DNA from: Draconibacterium mangrovi_A
GTDB lineage: Bacteria > Bacteroidota > Bacteroidia > Bacteroidales > Prolixibacteraceae
Length of the DNA: 64,000 nucleotides
Assembly: GCF_037646455.1 (NCBI RefSeq)
Contig: NZ_JBBIXN010000001.1
Coordinates: forward strand, 434,001 to 498,000
Direction of reading: 5' to 3'
A model generated the notes under the pieces. It had not been told where the DNA came from, searched no databases, and saw only the letters and a list, made by a program, of their open reading frames with translations. Within the stretch, counting starts at the first letter, position 1, and the number at the start of each line of letters is the position of its first letter. Below, piece by piece: positions 55,275-63,489 of the stretch. Position numbers and translations under genes: made by a program.

Positions 55275-57139
55275 AAGGGGAATTGTAATATAAACTTAAA
55301 GCCTCGTGATTCTGAATCTAAAGCATTTACTTCTGGTACCCAACCATTGGCTTCAACTCCTTCATATAGGTAATCAATTTTTGCTGAGACTATGTTATTC
55401 TGACTATCCCGAAATTTTGATTCGATGGAAAAATCACACAAACTTGTTAATACAGTTCTCAAAATCGCCAAATCTCCAGATTCTTCTTTTAGGCAAATTT
55501 TTGTATGATCTAACTCTTTTAATGAAAATGAATCTTTATGCAGAATTTCGATGCTTAGATAATTCAGATTATCTTTTTTAACTATTAATGAATTAATAAT
55601 GACATCATGTTTCTCGGCTCTCGACTTGATCATCTTAAAAATTCGCCTTAACGCAGTAAGGATATATTCAGTATTTGTGTAAAAACTCCTTCCTTTCAAG
55701 CTTTGTAATCCCGTATCATCAACATTAAAGTTATTGAGTTCAGTTTCTATTAATAATTTTACTTCAATGAATAATTTGTTATCCCTAAATTCTATTTCAT
55801 CCTTGAATACATTTACTACATCTTCAAAATATTTAATGGTCTTACCTTTGATTCGAACTTTCGGAATTAAATCATTTGACAATTCCATCGACATTGGTTT
55901 TATTCCATTGTTTTTTAAATCAAAATTCTCTTTACTCCATTGTTTAATAATATCTGGATATTGCCAGCCAATTTTTATTTTATATTGCCCCCAACCAAAT
56001 ACTTTGTTACCATCCTTTTCTAATTTCGTTAACTCTTTTTGAATTAGAAAAGGATAAACTTTCCCCCAATATAAATTAGAACTATAATGCTGCAAATCTG
56101 TTAATTTATAATCCTTAATGTCTGAGTCCAAACCTTGAATGAAATCTTCATATTTCAAATATTTATCTTCATCCCAAAGGTGTGTGCTGAATTTAATATG
56201 ACAGTTGTCTTTCGTAAATAATTTTAACCAATTAACCACTTTTTGAGGAGAGTGCTTTTTTTTGTTTTCAATTATTCTTTTCTCCACATCTTTCTTCGTA
56301 AATTCTATTTTATTCTTATCTGTTGTTGCGTTTCCCTGTAATTCAGGCTTAACGATAGAACTTACTTCAGATGGTAACTCAATTTTATTCTCAATTATCT
56401 CTAGTCGCTCCAAGATCTCCTTGTTACTAATACTTGATTTTTCAATTTCTTGACCTATTAAACTTATCAGCTTCTGTCCCGTTTTAACATCAATTTTCTT
56501 TTTAAAACTATAATCAAGTAGGTTTTTGATAAATGTTATTTTATTATCAACCCCATATTTTAAATTATTAATAATTGTACTTGATCTTTGATCGGAATTT
56601 TCTGATTTAATGCTATTGCTTTGGAAGTCAACTTTCTTCTCAGTCTGCTCCACAACAAGTTCTTCATCTGATGATATGTCAATGATTTTTTTTGTCTTAG
56701 TTTCTGTGGGTAAGTCATCTATGAGAGCAGAAAAGTTCTCACATAAAGCTTTTAAATCTAGATGTTCTTTGTATTCCTCATCTGATATATTAGGTAATAA
56801 AACATTAAAAGAACCCCTTTCGTTTTGTCTATGTTCTATTTTGTAAAAGTGATCAAAAGGCTCAAAAAGTGATATTATTTCAGCAGATTTATTCGCCAGC
56901 TCCTGTTTGAATTTCTTTGAGAATTTCTTTGCCACGTCAAAATTCTCTCTCAACCTCAAAAGATCCGAGATTTTTTCAAATCCTACTACTCTTAATAAAT
57001 CGGAATATTTTTTGAAATCAGTCTCACTAATCCATACCCCCTCGATATTTTCATTACGTTGAATGAAAACCTTATAATTATTTATGTCATTACCGAATTT
57101 GTCTTTAAAGGTTTTTTTTAAAATAATCTCAAGAATCAT
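55271..57139 (-). CDS. RT-operon protein of unknown function, possible histidine-kinase-like ATPase end
   Basis: No family is firmly recognised in this 622-residue protein. Residues 1-150 form a mixed domain; 150-300 are Ser/Glu-rich linker and helices. Residues of about 300-430 (KVVNWLKLFTKDNCHIKFST) look like another domain. The final 170 residues have the strand/helix order of a GHKL ATPase end (EYILTALRRIFKMIKSRAEKH, NYLSIEILHKDSF, and the closing GFKFILQFPL), though the ATP-binding N box is not clear. Together with two receiver-like proteins just downstream, this suggests a remodelled two-component pathway. It begins on the base after the RT stop codon. Confidence 0.5.
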   Translation of the reverse strand: MILEIILKKTFKDKFGNDINNYKVFIQRNENIEGVWISETDFKKYSDLLRVVGFEKISDLLRLRENFDVAKKFSKKFKQELANKSAEIISLFEPFDHFYKIEHRQNERGSFNVLLPNISDEEYKEHLDLKALCENFSALIDDLPTETKTKKIIDISSDEELVVEQTEKKVDFQSNSIKSENSDQRSSTIINNLKYGVDNKITFIKNLLDYSFKKKIDVKTGQKLISLIGQEIEKSSISNKEILERLEIIENKIELPSEVSSIVKPELQGNATTDKNKIEFTKKDVEKRIIENKKKHSPQKVVNWLKLFTKDNCHIKFSTHLWDEDKYLKYEDFIQGLDSDIKDYKLTDLQHYSSNLYWGKVYPFLIQKELTKLEKDGNKVFGWGQYKIKIGWQYPDIIKQWSKENFDLKNNGIKPMSMELSNDLIPKVRIKGKTIKYFEDVVNVFKDEIEFRDNKLFIEVKLLIETELNNFNVDDTGLQSLKGRSFYTNTEYILTALRRIFKMIKSRAEKHDVIINSLIVKKDNLNYLSIEILHKDSFSLKELDHTKICLKEESGDLAILRTVLTSLCDFSIESKFRDSQNNIVSAKIDYLYEGVEANGWVPEVNALDSESRGFKFILQFPL

Positions 57140-58309
57140 TTATTGTGTTATTAAATTACCATATGTCTCAATTGCTTTTTCAATACCTTCCTTATCCCAC
57201 AAATCAAGAATACTCTTGACTTCATTAGATTGGGATTGTAATTTATCGAAACGTTTTTTTAATTTTTGATATGTGCTATCATTCATTCCTTTTACCATTT
57301 TACAATATTCTAATTTACCATCTAGAACATTGATAAAATTTGGAATGCCTTTTTTAACGTATCCTTTGTCTGCCAAATAATCTCTTTTAAAGATTTCTTC
57401 CGCTTTTTCAAAACCATATTTCTCCCAATAATAGATCCACATGCGGATTTGTTTGATATATCTTCGCCTTAAATTAACCTTCTCGTTTACCACAAGACCT
57501 GTAACCTCTTGACGATAGAAATGTCCTTGCAACCGCGTTTTATTTTTGTTTAAAATTAAATTTTGGTCTTCCTCAATTATTCTATTTAACTCTTTCTGAA
57601 AATCCTCATCATTGAAATTATTAACATTAGAAGAAAATGTAATGTCATCAGCATAACGACTATAATTCATATTGAACCTTTTTGACAATCCATTTAATCT
57701 TCTATCCAAGTTTTGACATATTATATTCGTTATTGTAGGTGAAGTTGGGCTTCCCTGAGGTAAGACAGTTTTCATTTCACCATTTACTAAAAATGGATGG
57801 GTACACATGCTTGATATTATAAACGCTAATGGTTCTAATTCACCTCTCAAATTAAAAGGCTTATTCATAAAAGCAAGCTTTACTCTATTCCTGTCAAAAG
57901 AATGGAAGAAATCCTTTATATCAATATTATATACAAACCTTTTGTTTATATGAATTTTAGCATTATCCACAATGGACTTATTTCTAACGAATCCTGTTGC
58001 AGCTTTATGAGGCTCATGAATACATTGAAATATGAAATTCATGATTTTCAAAATTGATTTTAATCCTTTAACTGGCGAATTTATTAATCGCTCCCCACCA
58101 TTCTTTTTTCTGACACTAAAAGACGTATATCTTTTTTTACAAATTTCTGGATTCGAATAGTAATTGATGCTCTTAATATCAATAGGGATTGTTTTTTCCC
58201 CGTAGTAAACGTCTTTTGCAAGATTTATAAGTTCCAATAAATCTTGCTTCGTTCTAATTGAAGCAAATTCTTGTTTTACTCGTTTGATATCTTCGGGTTC
58301 GATTTTCAT
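57140..58309 (-). CDS. Retron-type reverse transcriptase
   Basis: This 389-residue reverse transcriptase has the palm motifs in order: NIDIKDFFHSFD (motif A), LPQGSPTSPTITNII (motif B), YSRYADDITFSS (motif C, catalytic YADD near residue 218) and a VTGLVVNEKVNLRRR segment. The retron hallmarks NAxxH (VDNAKIHI near 115) and VTG (near 269) are both present. Retron RTs make a branched RNA-DNA from a neighbouring structured RNA and guard a toxic partner. No msr-msd RNA could be fixed in the 390-base upstream region, so another RT group is possible. It leads a six-gene operon with kinase-, receiver-, HEPN- and helicase-like proteins and lies divergent to a WYL regulator. Confidence 0.88.
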   Translation of the reverse strand: MKIEPEDIKRVKQEFASIRTKQDLLELINLAKDVYYGEKTIPIDIKSINYYSNPEICKKRYTSFSVRKKNGGERLINSPVKGLKSILKIMNFIFQCIHEPHKAATGFVRNKSIVDNAKIHINKRFVYNIDIKDFFHSFDRNRVKLAFMNKPFNLRGELEPLAFIISSMCTHPFLVNGEMKTVLPQGSPTSPTITNIICQNLDRRLNGLSKRFNMNYSRYADDITFSSNVNNFNDEDFQKELNRIIEEDQNLILNKNKTRLQGHFYRQEVTGLVVNEKVNLRRRYIKQIRMWIYYWEKYGFEKAEEIFKRDYLADKGYVKKGIPNFINVLDGKLEYCKMVKGMNDSTYQKLKKRFDKLQSQSNEVKSILDLWDKEGIEKAIETYGNLITQ

Positions 58310-58704
58310 AGTGCTCAGTCTAGCATAAGTTCTTTGAAAAACCTGCCGATACTCTTTACGTATGGATAATTTACCAATTACGGTTTATAGTAATACAATA
58401 CTATGTTTAGTGGGGGTTTTGGATTAACAGCTATAAAGCTATAAATATGTTAAAGGATATTTGCTAATAGTTCCAGACAAATTCCTCACTAACTTTCATC
58501 CCGATAAATCGGGAAACCATGCCGATCATTGTTTATTAAATATAAACCAGCATGCTGTTTCAATATCTTTTTGGCAGGTAATTCAAAGAACTATTACAAA
58601 TCTAAAATTTTTGAATGCATTCTTAGTGCATTGCAAACAAAATTGTTTTGAATTTTGGTTCTGCAAACCTAAATTTGTTCAATGCATTCTAACTGCACAT
58701 CAAA
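58310..58704. other. Intergenic region between the RT operon and the WYL gene
   Basis: The region of about 395 bases has small inverted repeats (ATAGTA/TACTAT on the minus strand near 58390-58412) and the hairpin CCCGAT-AA-ATCGGG at 58500-58513, a motif widespread in Bacteroidota intergenic DNA. No clear a1/a2 arms of a retron RNA were found, but a short or unusual one cannot be excluded. The WYL promoter and its boxes are described separately. Confidence 0.5.
58614..58697 (+). promoter_or_regulatory. WYL-gene promoter with two flanking operator-like boxes
   Basis: A perfect Bacteroidota promoter lies at TTTG (58647-58650), 19 bases, then TAAATTTG (58670-58677). It is flanked by two similar 17-base boxes, AATGCATTCTTAGTGCA (58614-58630) and AATGCATTCTAACTGCA (58681-58697), equal at 15 positions. 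The first contains TGCA...TGCA. The second covers the predicted transcription start and ends eight bases before the WYL start codon. The layout fits autoregulation by the WYL protein, perhaps with DNA looping, and could also control the divergent RT operon. Confidence 0.75.
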
Positions 58705-59712
58705 ATGTCAATTACGAAAAATCCATACATAAGATATCAAACATTAGATAGATGCTTCAGGAATCCCGGTAGAAATTATTTCATCGAAGATTTATTAGAA
58801 GAATGCAATCGTGCTATCAGAGAAGTTGACCCTGATGCTGAAGGAATAAAAAAACGACAATTATTTGATGATATACGGTTCTTAGAAAGCGAACAAGGTG
58901 GAAGTATACCACTTGAAAGACATAGATTTGGAAAAAGGATTTATTATCGCTATTCAGATTTAAATTTCTCAATAAAGAATCAACCATTAAATCAATTAGA
59001 AGGAGAACATTTAAAATCAGCTATTCTAGTTCTTTCAAGGATTAAAGGTCTGCCACAATTTTCTTGGATAAACGAATTAATACCTAAGTTGGAATCAGTC
59101 TTAAAATTTGAAGCAGGTGCAGAAAAAATAATGAGCTTTGAATCAAATGTTTATATTAAGGGTATAGAAAATCTTGGTTTGTTGTTTAATGCAATTCTGT
59201 ACAAGAAGGTTTTATCCATTTCCTACAAACCTTTTAAATTTACTGATTCTATTCTGTTTCAATTTCACCCTTATTATTTGAAACAATATAATAACAGGTG
59301 GTTTATTTATGGCCTAAATTCAGAATTAAAGAAAATTTACAACCTTGCACTTGATCGAATAGAATCAATATCTGAGATATCTCAAAAATATATAGAAAAT
59401 ACCTCTGTCGATTTTGAAGAATATTTTGAAGATGTTATTGGTGTGACAGTACCAGAAGACAAAACGTCCGAAATTATCAAATTGTGGTTTTCACCGGAAA
59501 CAGCTCCTTATGTTCTAACGAAACCGCTTCATGGCTCTCAGCGAAAAATTAGAAATGATGAATCTGGATTAGAAATTTCTATTGATGTAATTCCTAATCA
59601 TGAACTTGAACAGCTAGTCTTATCTTTTGGAAAAGATTGCAAAGTTTTATCTCCTAAGACTTTTGTTGATAGAATCAAAAATGTTCTTAATAAGTCATTA
59701 GCTAATTATTGA
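58705..59712 (+). CDS. WYL-domain transcriptional regulator
   Basis: This 335-residue protein has an N-terminal winged helix (about 5-85, ITKNPYIRYQTLDRCFRN, then KKRQLFDDIRFLES) and a WYL domain at about 160-230 (KVLSISYKPFKFTDSILFQF and HPYYLKQYNNRWFIYGL). The C-terminal WCX-like part ends at 335. WYL regulators such as CapW and BrxR repress defence operons until they bind a ligand linked to infection or DNA damage. Its start lies 395 bases from the divergent RT operon, with boxes around its promoter. The likely role is switch of the RT locus. Confidence 0.88.
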   Translation: MSITKNPYIRYQTLDRCFRNPGRNYFIEDLLEECNRAIREVDPDAEGIKKRQLFDDIRFLESEQGGSIPLERHRFGKRIYYRYSDLNFSIKNQPLNQLEGEHLKSAILVLSRIKGLPQFSWINELIPKLESVLKFEAGAEKIMSFESNVYIKGIENLGLLFNAILYKKVLSISYKPFKFTDSILFQFHPYYLKQYNNRWFIYGLNSELKKIYNLALDRIESISEISQKYIENTSVDFEEYFEDVIGVTVPEDKTSEIIKLWFSPETAPYVLTKPLHGSQRKIRNDESGLEISIDVIPNHELEQLVLSFGKDCKVLSPKTFVDRIKNVLNKSLANY

Positions 59713-59760
59713 TTTTCATTGATCCTTAACTCTTTTTGGAATACCCCAAAATTAGAAATC

Positions 59761-59815
59761 CGGCAGTTAAGTGTAAGTCTCCAACCTAATTTGGAAAAGT
59801 TTGGTGCAAGATATC
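59761..59815 (+). repeat. Dispersed cassette-boundary repeat, copy K (diverged)
   Basis: CGGCAGTTAAGTGTAAGTCT and CCAACCTAATTTGGAAAAGT plus TTGGTGCAAGATATCAAG align with the right half of the other copies. The hairpin and the GCTCCCC part are not recognisable. It marks the right end of the repeat-divided region, after the WYL gene. Confidence 0.6.
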
Positions 59816-59923
59816 AAGTTTTTTGATTCAATAAATAACTTCTTTTTTAATCATATAATCATTCGGTGATTTGTTAAGCAATTAATTATCCATAGCTTAA
59901 AACCATTAAAACAAATAGTAGAA

Positions 59924-61048
59924 ATGAAAGAGATTACATTTACCCGAAAAGAATTATATGATTTAGTTTGGTCTGAACCTTTAATTCGACTCTCAAAAAA
60001 ATTCAAGATATCTGATAATGGATTAAGGAAAATTTGTAAAAGGATGAATATTCCATTACCGACTGCTGGTCATTGGCAAAAAATCAAATCTGGATATAAA
60101 GTCCAAGTCACTAAGCTTCCTGCCAAATTCGAAGGAAATAACACTATTAAATTGATTCTTAGGAATAAAGATGGTAGTTATGTGGAACCTGAACCGTCTC
60201 AAAGATCATTAATAAAAAAGGAAATCTTAAATGACCCAAAATTAATTATGAAAGTCCCCGAAAGATTGTCAAATCCTGACCCATTAGTATTACAGGCAAA
60301 GGAGACTTTGTTAATTGAAAAGCGAAAAAGTCCTCATTTTGATGGTGTTTTGGAAACCAAACCCGGAGAATTATACATAAGAGTAGCACCTTCAAATGTT
60401 GCTCGTTCTTTGCGATTTATGGATGCGTTTATCAAGTTATTGATAGCTCGGAATCATAATGTTCACTTGCAATATGGTAAAATTAAATGTGCAATTAATG
60501 GTATTGATTTTGAATTTAGTCTAAAAGAGAAGATGAAAATTGTTAAGCCAAAGGAGAACTTTATTAAAAACGAGTTTCATCCTTCAGGAAAATTGGCTTT
60601 CATTGTTGATACTAATCCTCAAAAGGAGTGGAAAGATACTTCTGAATTGATTGAAAATAAACTTCTTGACATATTGATCTATCTTGAGATAAAGAGTTCC
60701 GAAGTAAAGGCATGGAAATTGGAGTATGAACGAAAAAGAAAAATTATTGAAGCCGAGGAACAAAAAGCAAATGAACCATTTATTCGCAAACAAACAGAAT
60801 TGACCTCTTTTGCTAACCTTTTTAAACAAGCAGTTCATTGGCAGCAAACTAAATTTATGAGGGACTATTTGACGTTAGTGATCCAAAATGGTAGAACTAC
60901 CTTAAACGGAAATGCTGAATTTCAAGAATGGATTGATTGGGCTAAGAAAAAAATCGACTGGTATGATCCTTTTATTCAAGCAAAAGATGATATACTTAAT
61001 GACGCTGATAGACAAAAATTGATAGAAATATTTAATTCCTATAAATAA
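59924..61048 (+). CDS. Hypothetical protein with N-terminal HTH-like segment
   Basis: This 374-residue protein starts FTRKELYDLVWSEPLIRLSK and continues FKISDNGLRKICKRMNIPLP. This helix-turn-helix-like segment with a following GHWQKIKSGYK recurs in a family of proteins from mobile elements and defence regions of many bacteria. The middle is beta-rich, and the C-terminus is a charged coiled helix (LEYERKRKIIEAEEQKANEP) and a globular end. The function is unknown. It probably binds DNA. It is a single gene right after repeat copy K. Confidence 0.65.
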   Translation: MKEITFTRKELYDLVWSEPLIRLSKKFKISDNGLRKICKRMNIPLPTAGHWQKIKSGYKVQVTKLPAKFEGNNTIKLILRNKDGSYVEPEPSQRSLIKKEILNDPKLIMKVPERLSNPDPLVLQAKETLLIEKRKSPHFDGVLETKPGELYIRVAPSNVARSLRFMDAFIKLLIARNHNVHLQYGKIKCAINGIDFEFSLKEKMKIVKPKENFIKNEFHPSGKLAFIVDTNPQKEWKDTSELIENKLLDILIYLEIKSSEVKAWKLEYERKRKIIEAEEQKANEPFIRKQTELTSFANLFKQAVHWQQTKFMRDYLTLVIQNGRTTLNGNAEFQEWIDWAKKKIDWYDPFIQAKDDILNDADRQKLIEIFNSYK

Positions 61049-61085
61049 AGAGCGGTTAAACTAAAAGTTGTTTCAGATAATGATT

Positions 61086-61955
61086 TTAAACTTGGTTCGA
61101 TGAATGTGGCAAAATCTCAAACATCCTATCAAAGACATCACCTTTTACAATAAACTTTTCAGCATCCATTCCCCTTTCCTGTTCAATAACGACACCACCA
61201 AAGAAATTCAAAAAACGGTCGAAAGTCCTTAATGTATAACAATGTCCTGCATAATTTTCTTTGGTCGTATAAGTTGGATATGAAATACTTTCCAGCAACA
61301 TTGGAAAAGCATTAAAGTATTTTTCATTATAAAATTTGTCGGTTCGTTTCAGGTGTCCATACTTATGAAACAGAATCAATGAAAAACCGAAACCAAGTTG
61401 ACCGATATTATTTTCACCATAATAATCCAAGTGAGCCCAGTTAAATTTCTCCCCATATGTTTTCAATATTAATTGGCACAATTGGTAGTCATCACGGAGA
61501 ATCTTCTCCCCTTGCTTTGTTAAACTGATTTTGTTATTTCGTTTTTTCGCCAATCCTGAAATTTCCATTAAAACACGAGCCACATGAACACCGGTGGAGT
61601 CCATTTCTTTATAAAGTTTTGAAATACCTGATTCAAATTGGTATTCTTTTATGAAACCCTGATTGTATAGTTCTGTCACCACCTTTGTCGGAAGGAATCC
61701 CAATTTAGTTAGTTTGACTTCACCTGTTCTGGATATTATTTCTCCTAGATATTTTATCTGGTTGAGAATTGGAATCAGTTTATAGTTATCACCGGTCATT
61801 TTCCTAAGCTTAATAGGACTTTTCTCCCCAAATGTATCGTAAAGGATGTGCTGCATCTCAAAGGGAGAATAACCTTCAAATTCAGGTACTGGTCGGTTAT
61901 TCCGTTCGTTCATGAACTGGTCTATGTGTCCTTGCAATTCATCAAGTGATGTCAT
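61086..61955 (-). CDS. Hypothetical protein (289 aa)
   Basis: No family is firmly recognised. The protein is soluble and largely helical. It opens with DELQGHIDQFMNERNNRPVP, then GYSPFEMQHILYDTFGEKSP, and contains an apparent winged-helix part (SGLAKKRNNKISLTKQGEKI, a typical wing with TKxGEKIL). It may sense or bind nucleic acid. It is convergent with the HTH-like gene and ends 37 bases from it. Confidence 0.55.
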   Translation of the reverse strand: MTSLDELQGHIDQFMNERNNRPVPEFEGYSPFEMQHILYDTFGEKSPIKLRKMTGDNYKLIPILNQIKYLGEIISRTGEVKLTKLGFLPTKVVTELYNQGFIKEYQFESGISKLYKEMDSTGVHVARVLMEISGLAKKRNNKISLTKQGEKILRDDYQLCQLILKTYGEKFNWAHLDYYGENNIGQLGFGFSLILFHKYGHLKRTDKFYNEKYFNAFPMLLESISYPTYTTKENYAGHCYTLRTFDRFLNFFGGVVIEQERGMDAEKFIVKGDVFDRMFEILPHSSNQV

Positions 61956-62097
61956 TGAAAATGAATTATAAGTGGTGTCTTTTCAAACTTACAACTTTTG
62001 GGAGAAAAATTTCCCAAAAATTTCTGACTAATTAGTTTATTTCAGAAATCTTAGATTTTCATCGAACTGGATCCAGATTTGATTTTTGAGATTCTAG

Positions 62098-62173
62098 CCC
62101 CTTTCGACCTTTAAAATACCCTTTCTACAATAGGGGATACAGAAAGACGGAAATTGGGAAACCCGTGAAGGGG
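62098..62173 (+). ncRNA. Candidate structured RNA element
   Basis: CCCCTT (62098-62103) can pair with AAGGGG (62168-62173), enclosing CTTTCT (62121-62126) with AGAAAG (62141-62146) and ACGG (62147-62150) with CCGT (62163-62166). This gives a three-way junction. The element is GC-rich in AT-rich surroundings. The pairing was found by eye and needs comparative support; it may be chance. Confidence 0.3.
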
Positions 62174-62574
62174 GGTAACCAATCGACTCATTTTATAAAC
62201 CTATTAAATTTATATTCTTTGATTTCTATTGTCTTATATAATGTTGATAGATTTATATTTCATTCCATAAATTTTGATTACTCTCGACAAGACATCACTG
62301 AAATAACAAACTACACTCTTAACTGAATTGCCAATCAACATTTGAAATAAAGATCCTCAAGGAGAATCCTGAAGACCAGATCACATCATCCTTCTTCCGC
62401 AGTTTAATATTAACTGGCAAAAACCTTTTAATCCACTCATAATCTGTTGATTAATTTTGTTTAATCCTTGGCAGCACTGCATTAAATCACTATATTAGCT
62501 ATACACCAGATGAATTTTGAAGCAGTCCTTTTGAGAATTACTGGTCGAACAAAAAACTGAAAACGGACGAGGGT

Positions 62575-62622
62575 GACTGTTCTTATCAGTCAAGGATTAA
62601 TACCAATATGATTGGTATTTTT
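62575..62622 (+). terminator. Hairpin pair ending in a terminator-like stem
   Basis: GACTG/CAGTC (62575-62591) precedes AATACCAAT-ATG-ATTGGTATT (62599-62619), which runs into three T. The second stem looks like an intrinsic terminator with no gene before it on the plus strand, so it may end a noncoding RNA. It could also be a palindromic repeat of the TACCAAT type. Confidence 0.45.
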
Positions 62623-62815
62623 CCAACGCATTTCAATTGCCGATTAACATTTCAATTTTTGATCCTTCTTCAGAGTCTCCTGACTTCACCTAATCCTTCT
62701 CATTGTTGAGTATCCAGAGAGTTCCTAATGTTATTTTTGCTAATTAAGTTGTGATGAAATATTGCTGATCCGATCTAGCGTGCGATCAAAAAGGATCGCT
62801 TACATTAGCCTCACT

Positions 62816-63396
62816 ATGAAACATTAATAATTCATCCAGCTGACACCACCACCGATTTTCTCAAACCAATTTATGCACCAATTAAAAATAAAACGGTTAT
62901 CAATGGTGGTGTCTCAAAATCCGATTTAAGAGAACTTATCAAGCGTAACCACCGCGTCATCATGTTAGGTCATGGAACTCCGATGGGATTATTATCTGTC
63001 GGACAATTTGATGATAGATCTTTTGTTATTGATGACTCATTTTCGGATTTGCTCTCAGAAAAAGAGGATAACATTTATATGTGGTGTCATGCCAGAGAGT
63101 TCATGTTATATAATCATTTATGTGGGCTGGGAACAGGAATGTTTATTTCAGCACTCGAAGAAGCACATTATTTTGATTTCGGTGATGTCAATTGGGAGTT
63201 TATCAAAGAATCAAATGAAAGATTCGCTTCAACCGTTGGTCAGTATACAGATGAAACACTTGAAATTTTATTTGACCATCTAACCATTGAGTATGGTTTA
63301 TTAGCAACGAAGAATCCAATTGCTCGGTTTAATCTTGAACGTCTATATCTTAATATTTCAAAGTCATTTGTGGATATTGATACTTTTAGCAAGTAA
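62816..63396 (+). pseudogene. Hypothetical protein, frameshifted near the start
   Basis: The frame from ATG 62962 gives 144 residues, but the coding pattern extends upstream to about 62822 in the same frame (IIHPADTTTDFLKPIYAPIK, then VINGGVSKSDLRELIKRNH). An ATG at 62816 is off by one base; adding one A to the AAA run at 62819-62821 would give MKTLIIHPADTT and a protein of 194 residues. The middle has VIMLGHGTPMGLL and WCHAREFMLYNHLCG segments with conserved-looking His and Cys, but no family is recognised. The indel is in a homopolymer and may be an error. A second gene follows after 93 bases. Confidence 0.7.
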
Positions 63397-63489
63397 AATG
63401 CGCAAATCAGTTTTAATTCTTACAACTTTATCCTTAGAATATTTTGTTCTAATTTTAAGCTGCATATTTTCCCAGTAAGCAATAATAAC

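Larger units (their letters stand above)
61956..62815. other. Gene-poor stretch of about 860 bases
   Basis: No open frame of coding character is seen on either strand. The stretch holds a possible branched RNA structure (62098-62173) and a terminator-like hairpin (62599-62622), described separately. It also holds the promoter for the gene at 62816. The length is striking in a compact region. Confidence 0.5.

Noticed and set aside
58310..58704. Retron msr-msd RNA upstream of the reverse transcriptase
   Set aside because: Short inverted repeats exist, but no pair of a1/a2 arms with a branching G and an msd stem could be identified by eye.
58461..58751. Plus-strand frame of 96 codons over the WYL promoter
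   Set aside because: It overlaps the consensus promoter and the WYL start in another frame and has no protein-like pattern.
11481..59815. Repeat copies as canonical integron attC sites
   Set aside because: The conserved ends read CCTAATTT and not the RYYYAAC/GTTRRRY core boxes, no integron integrase gene is in the window, and cassettes are large and multi-gene. The resemblance is in layout only.
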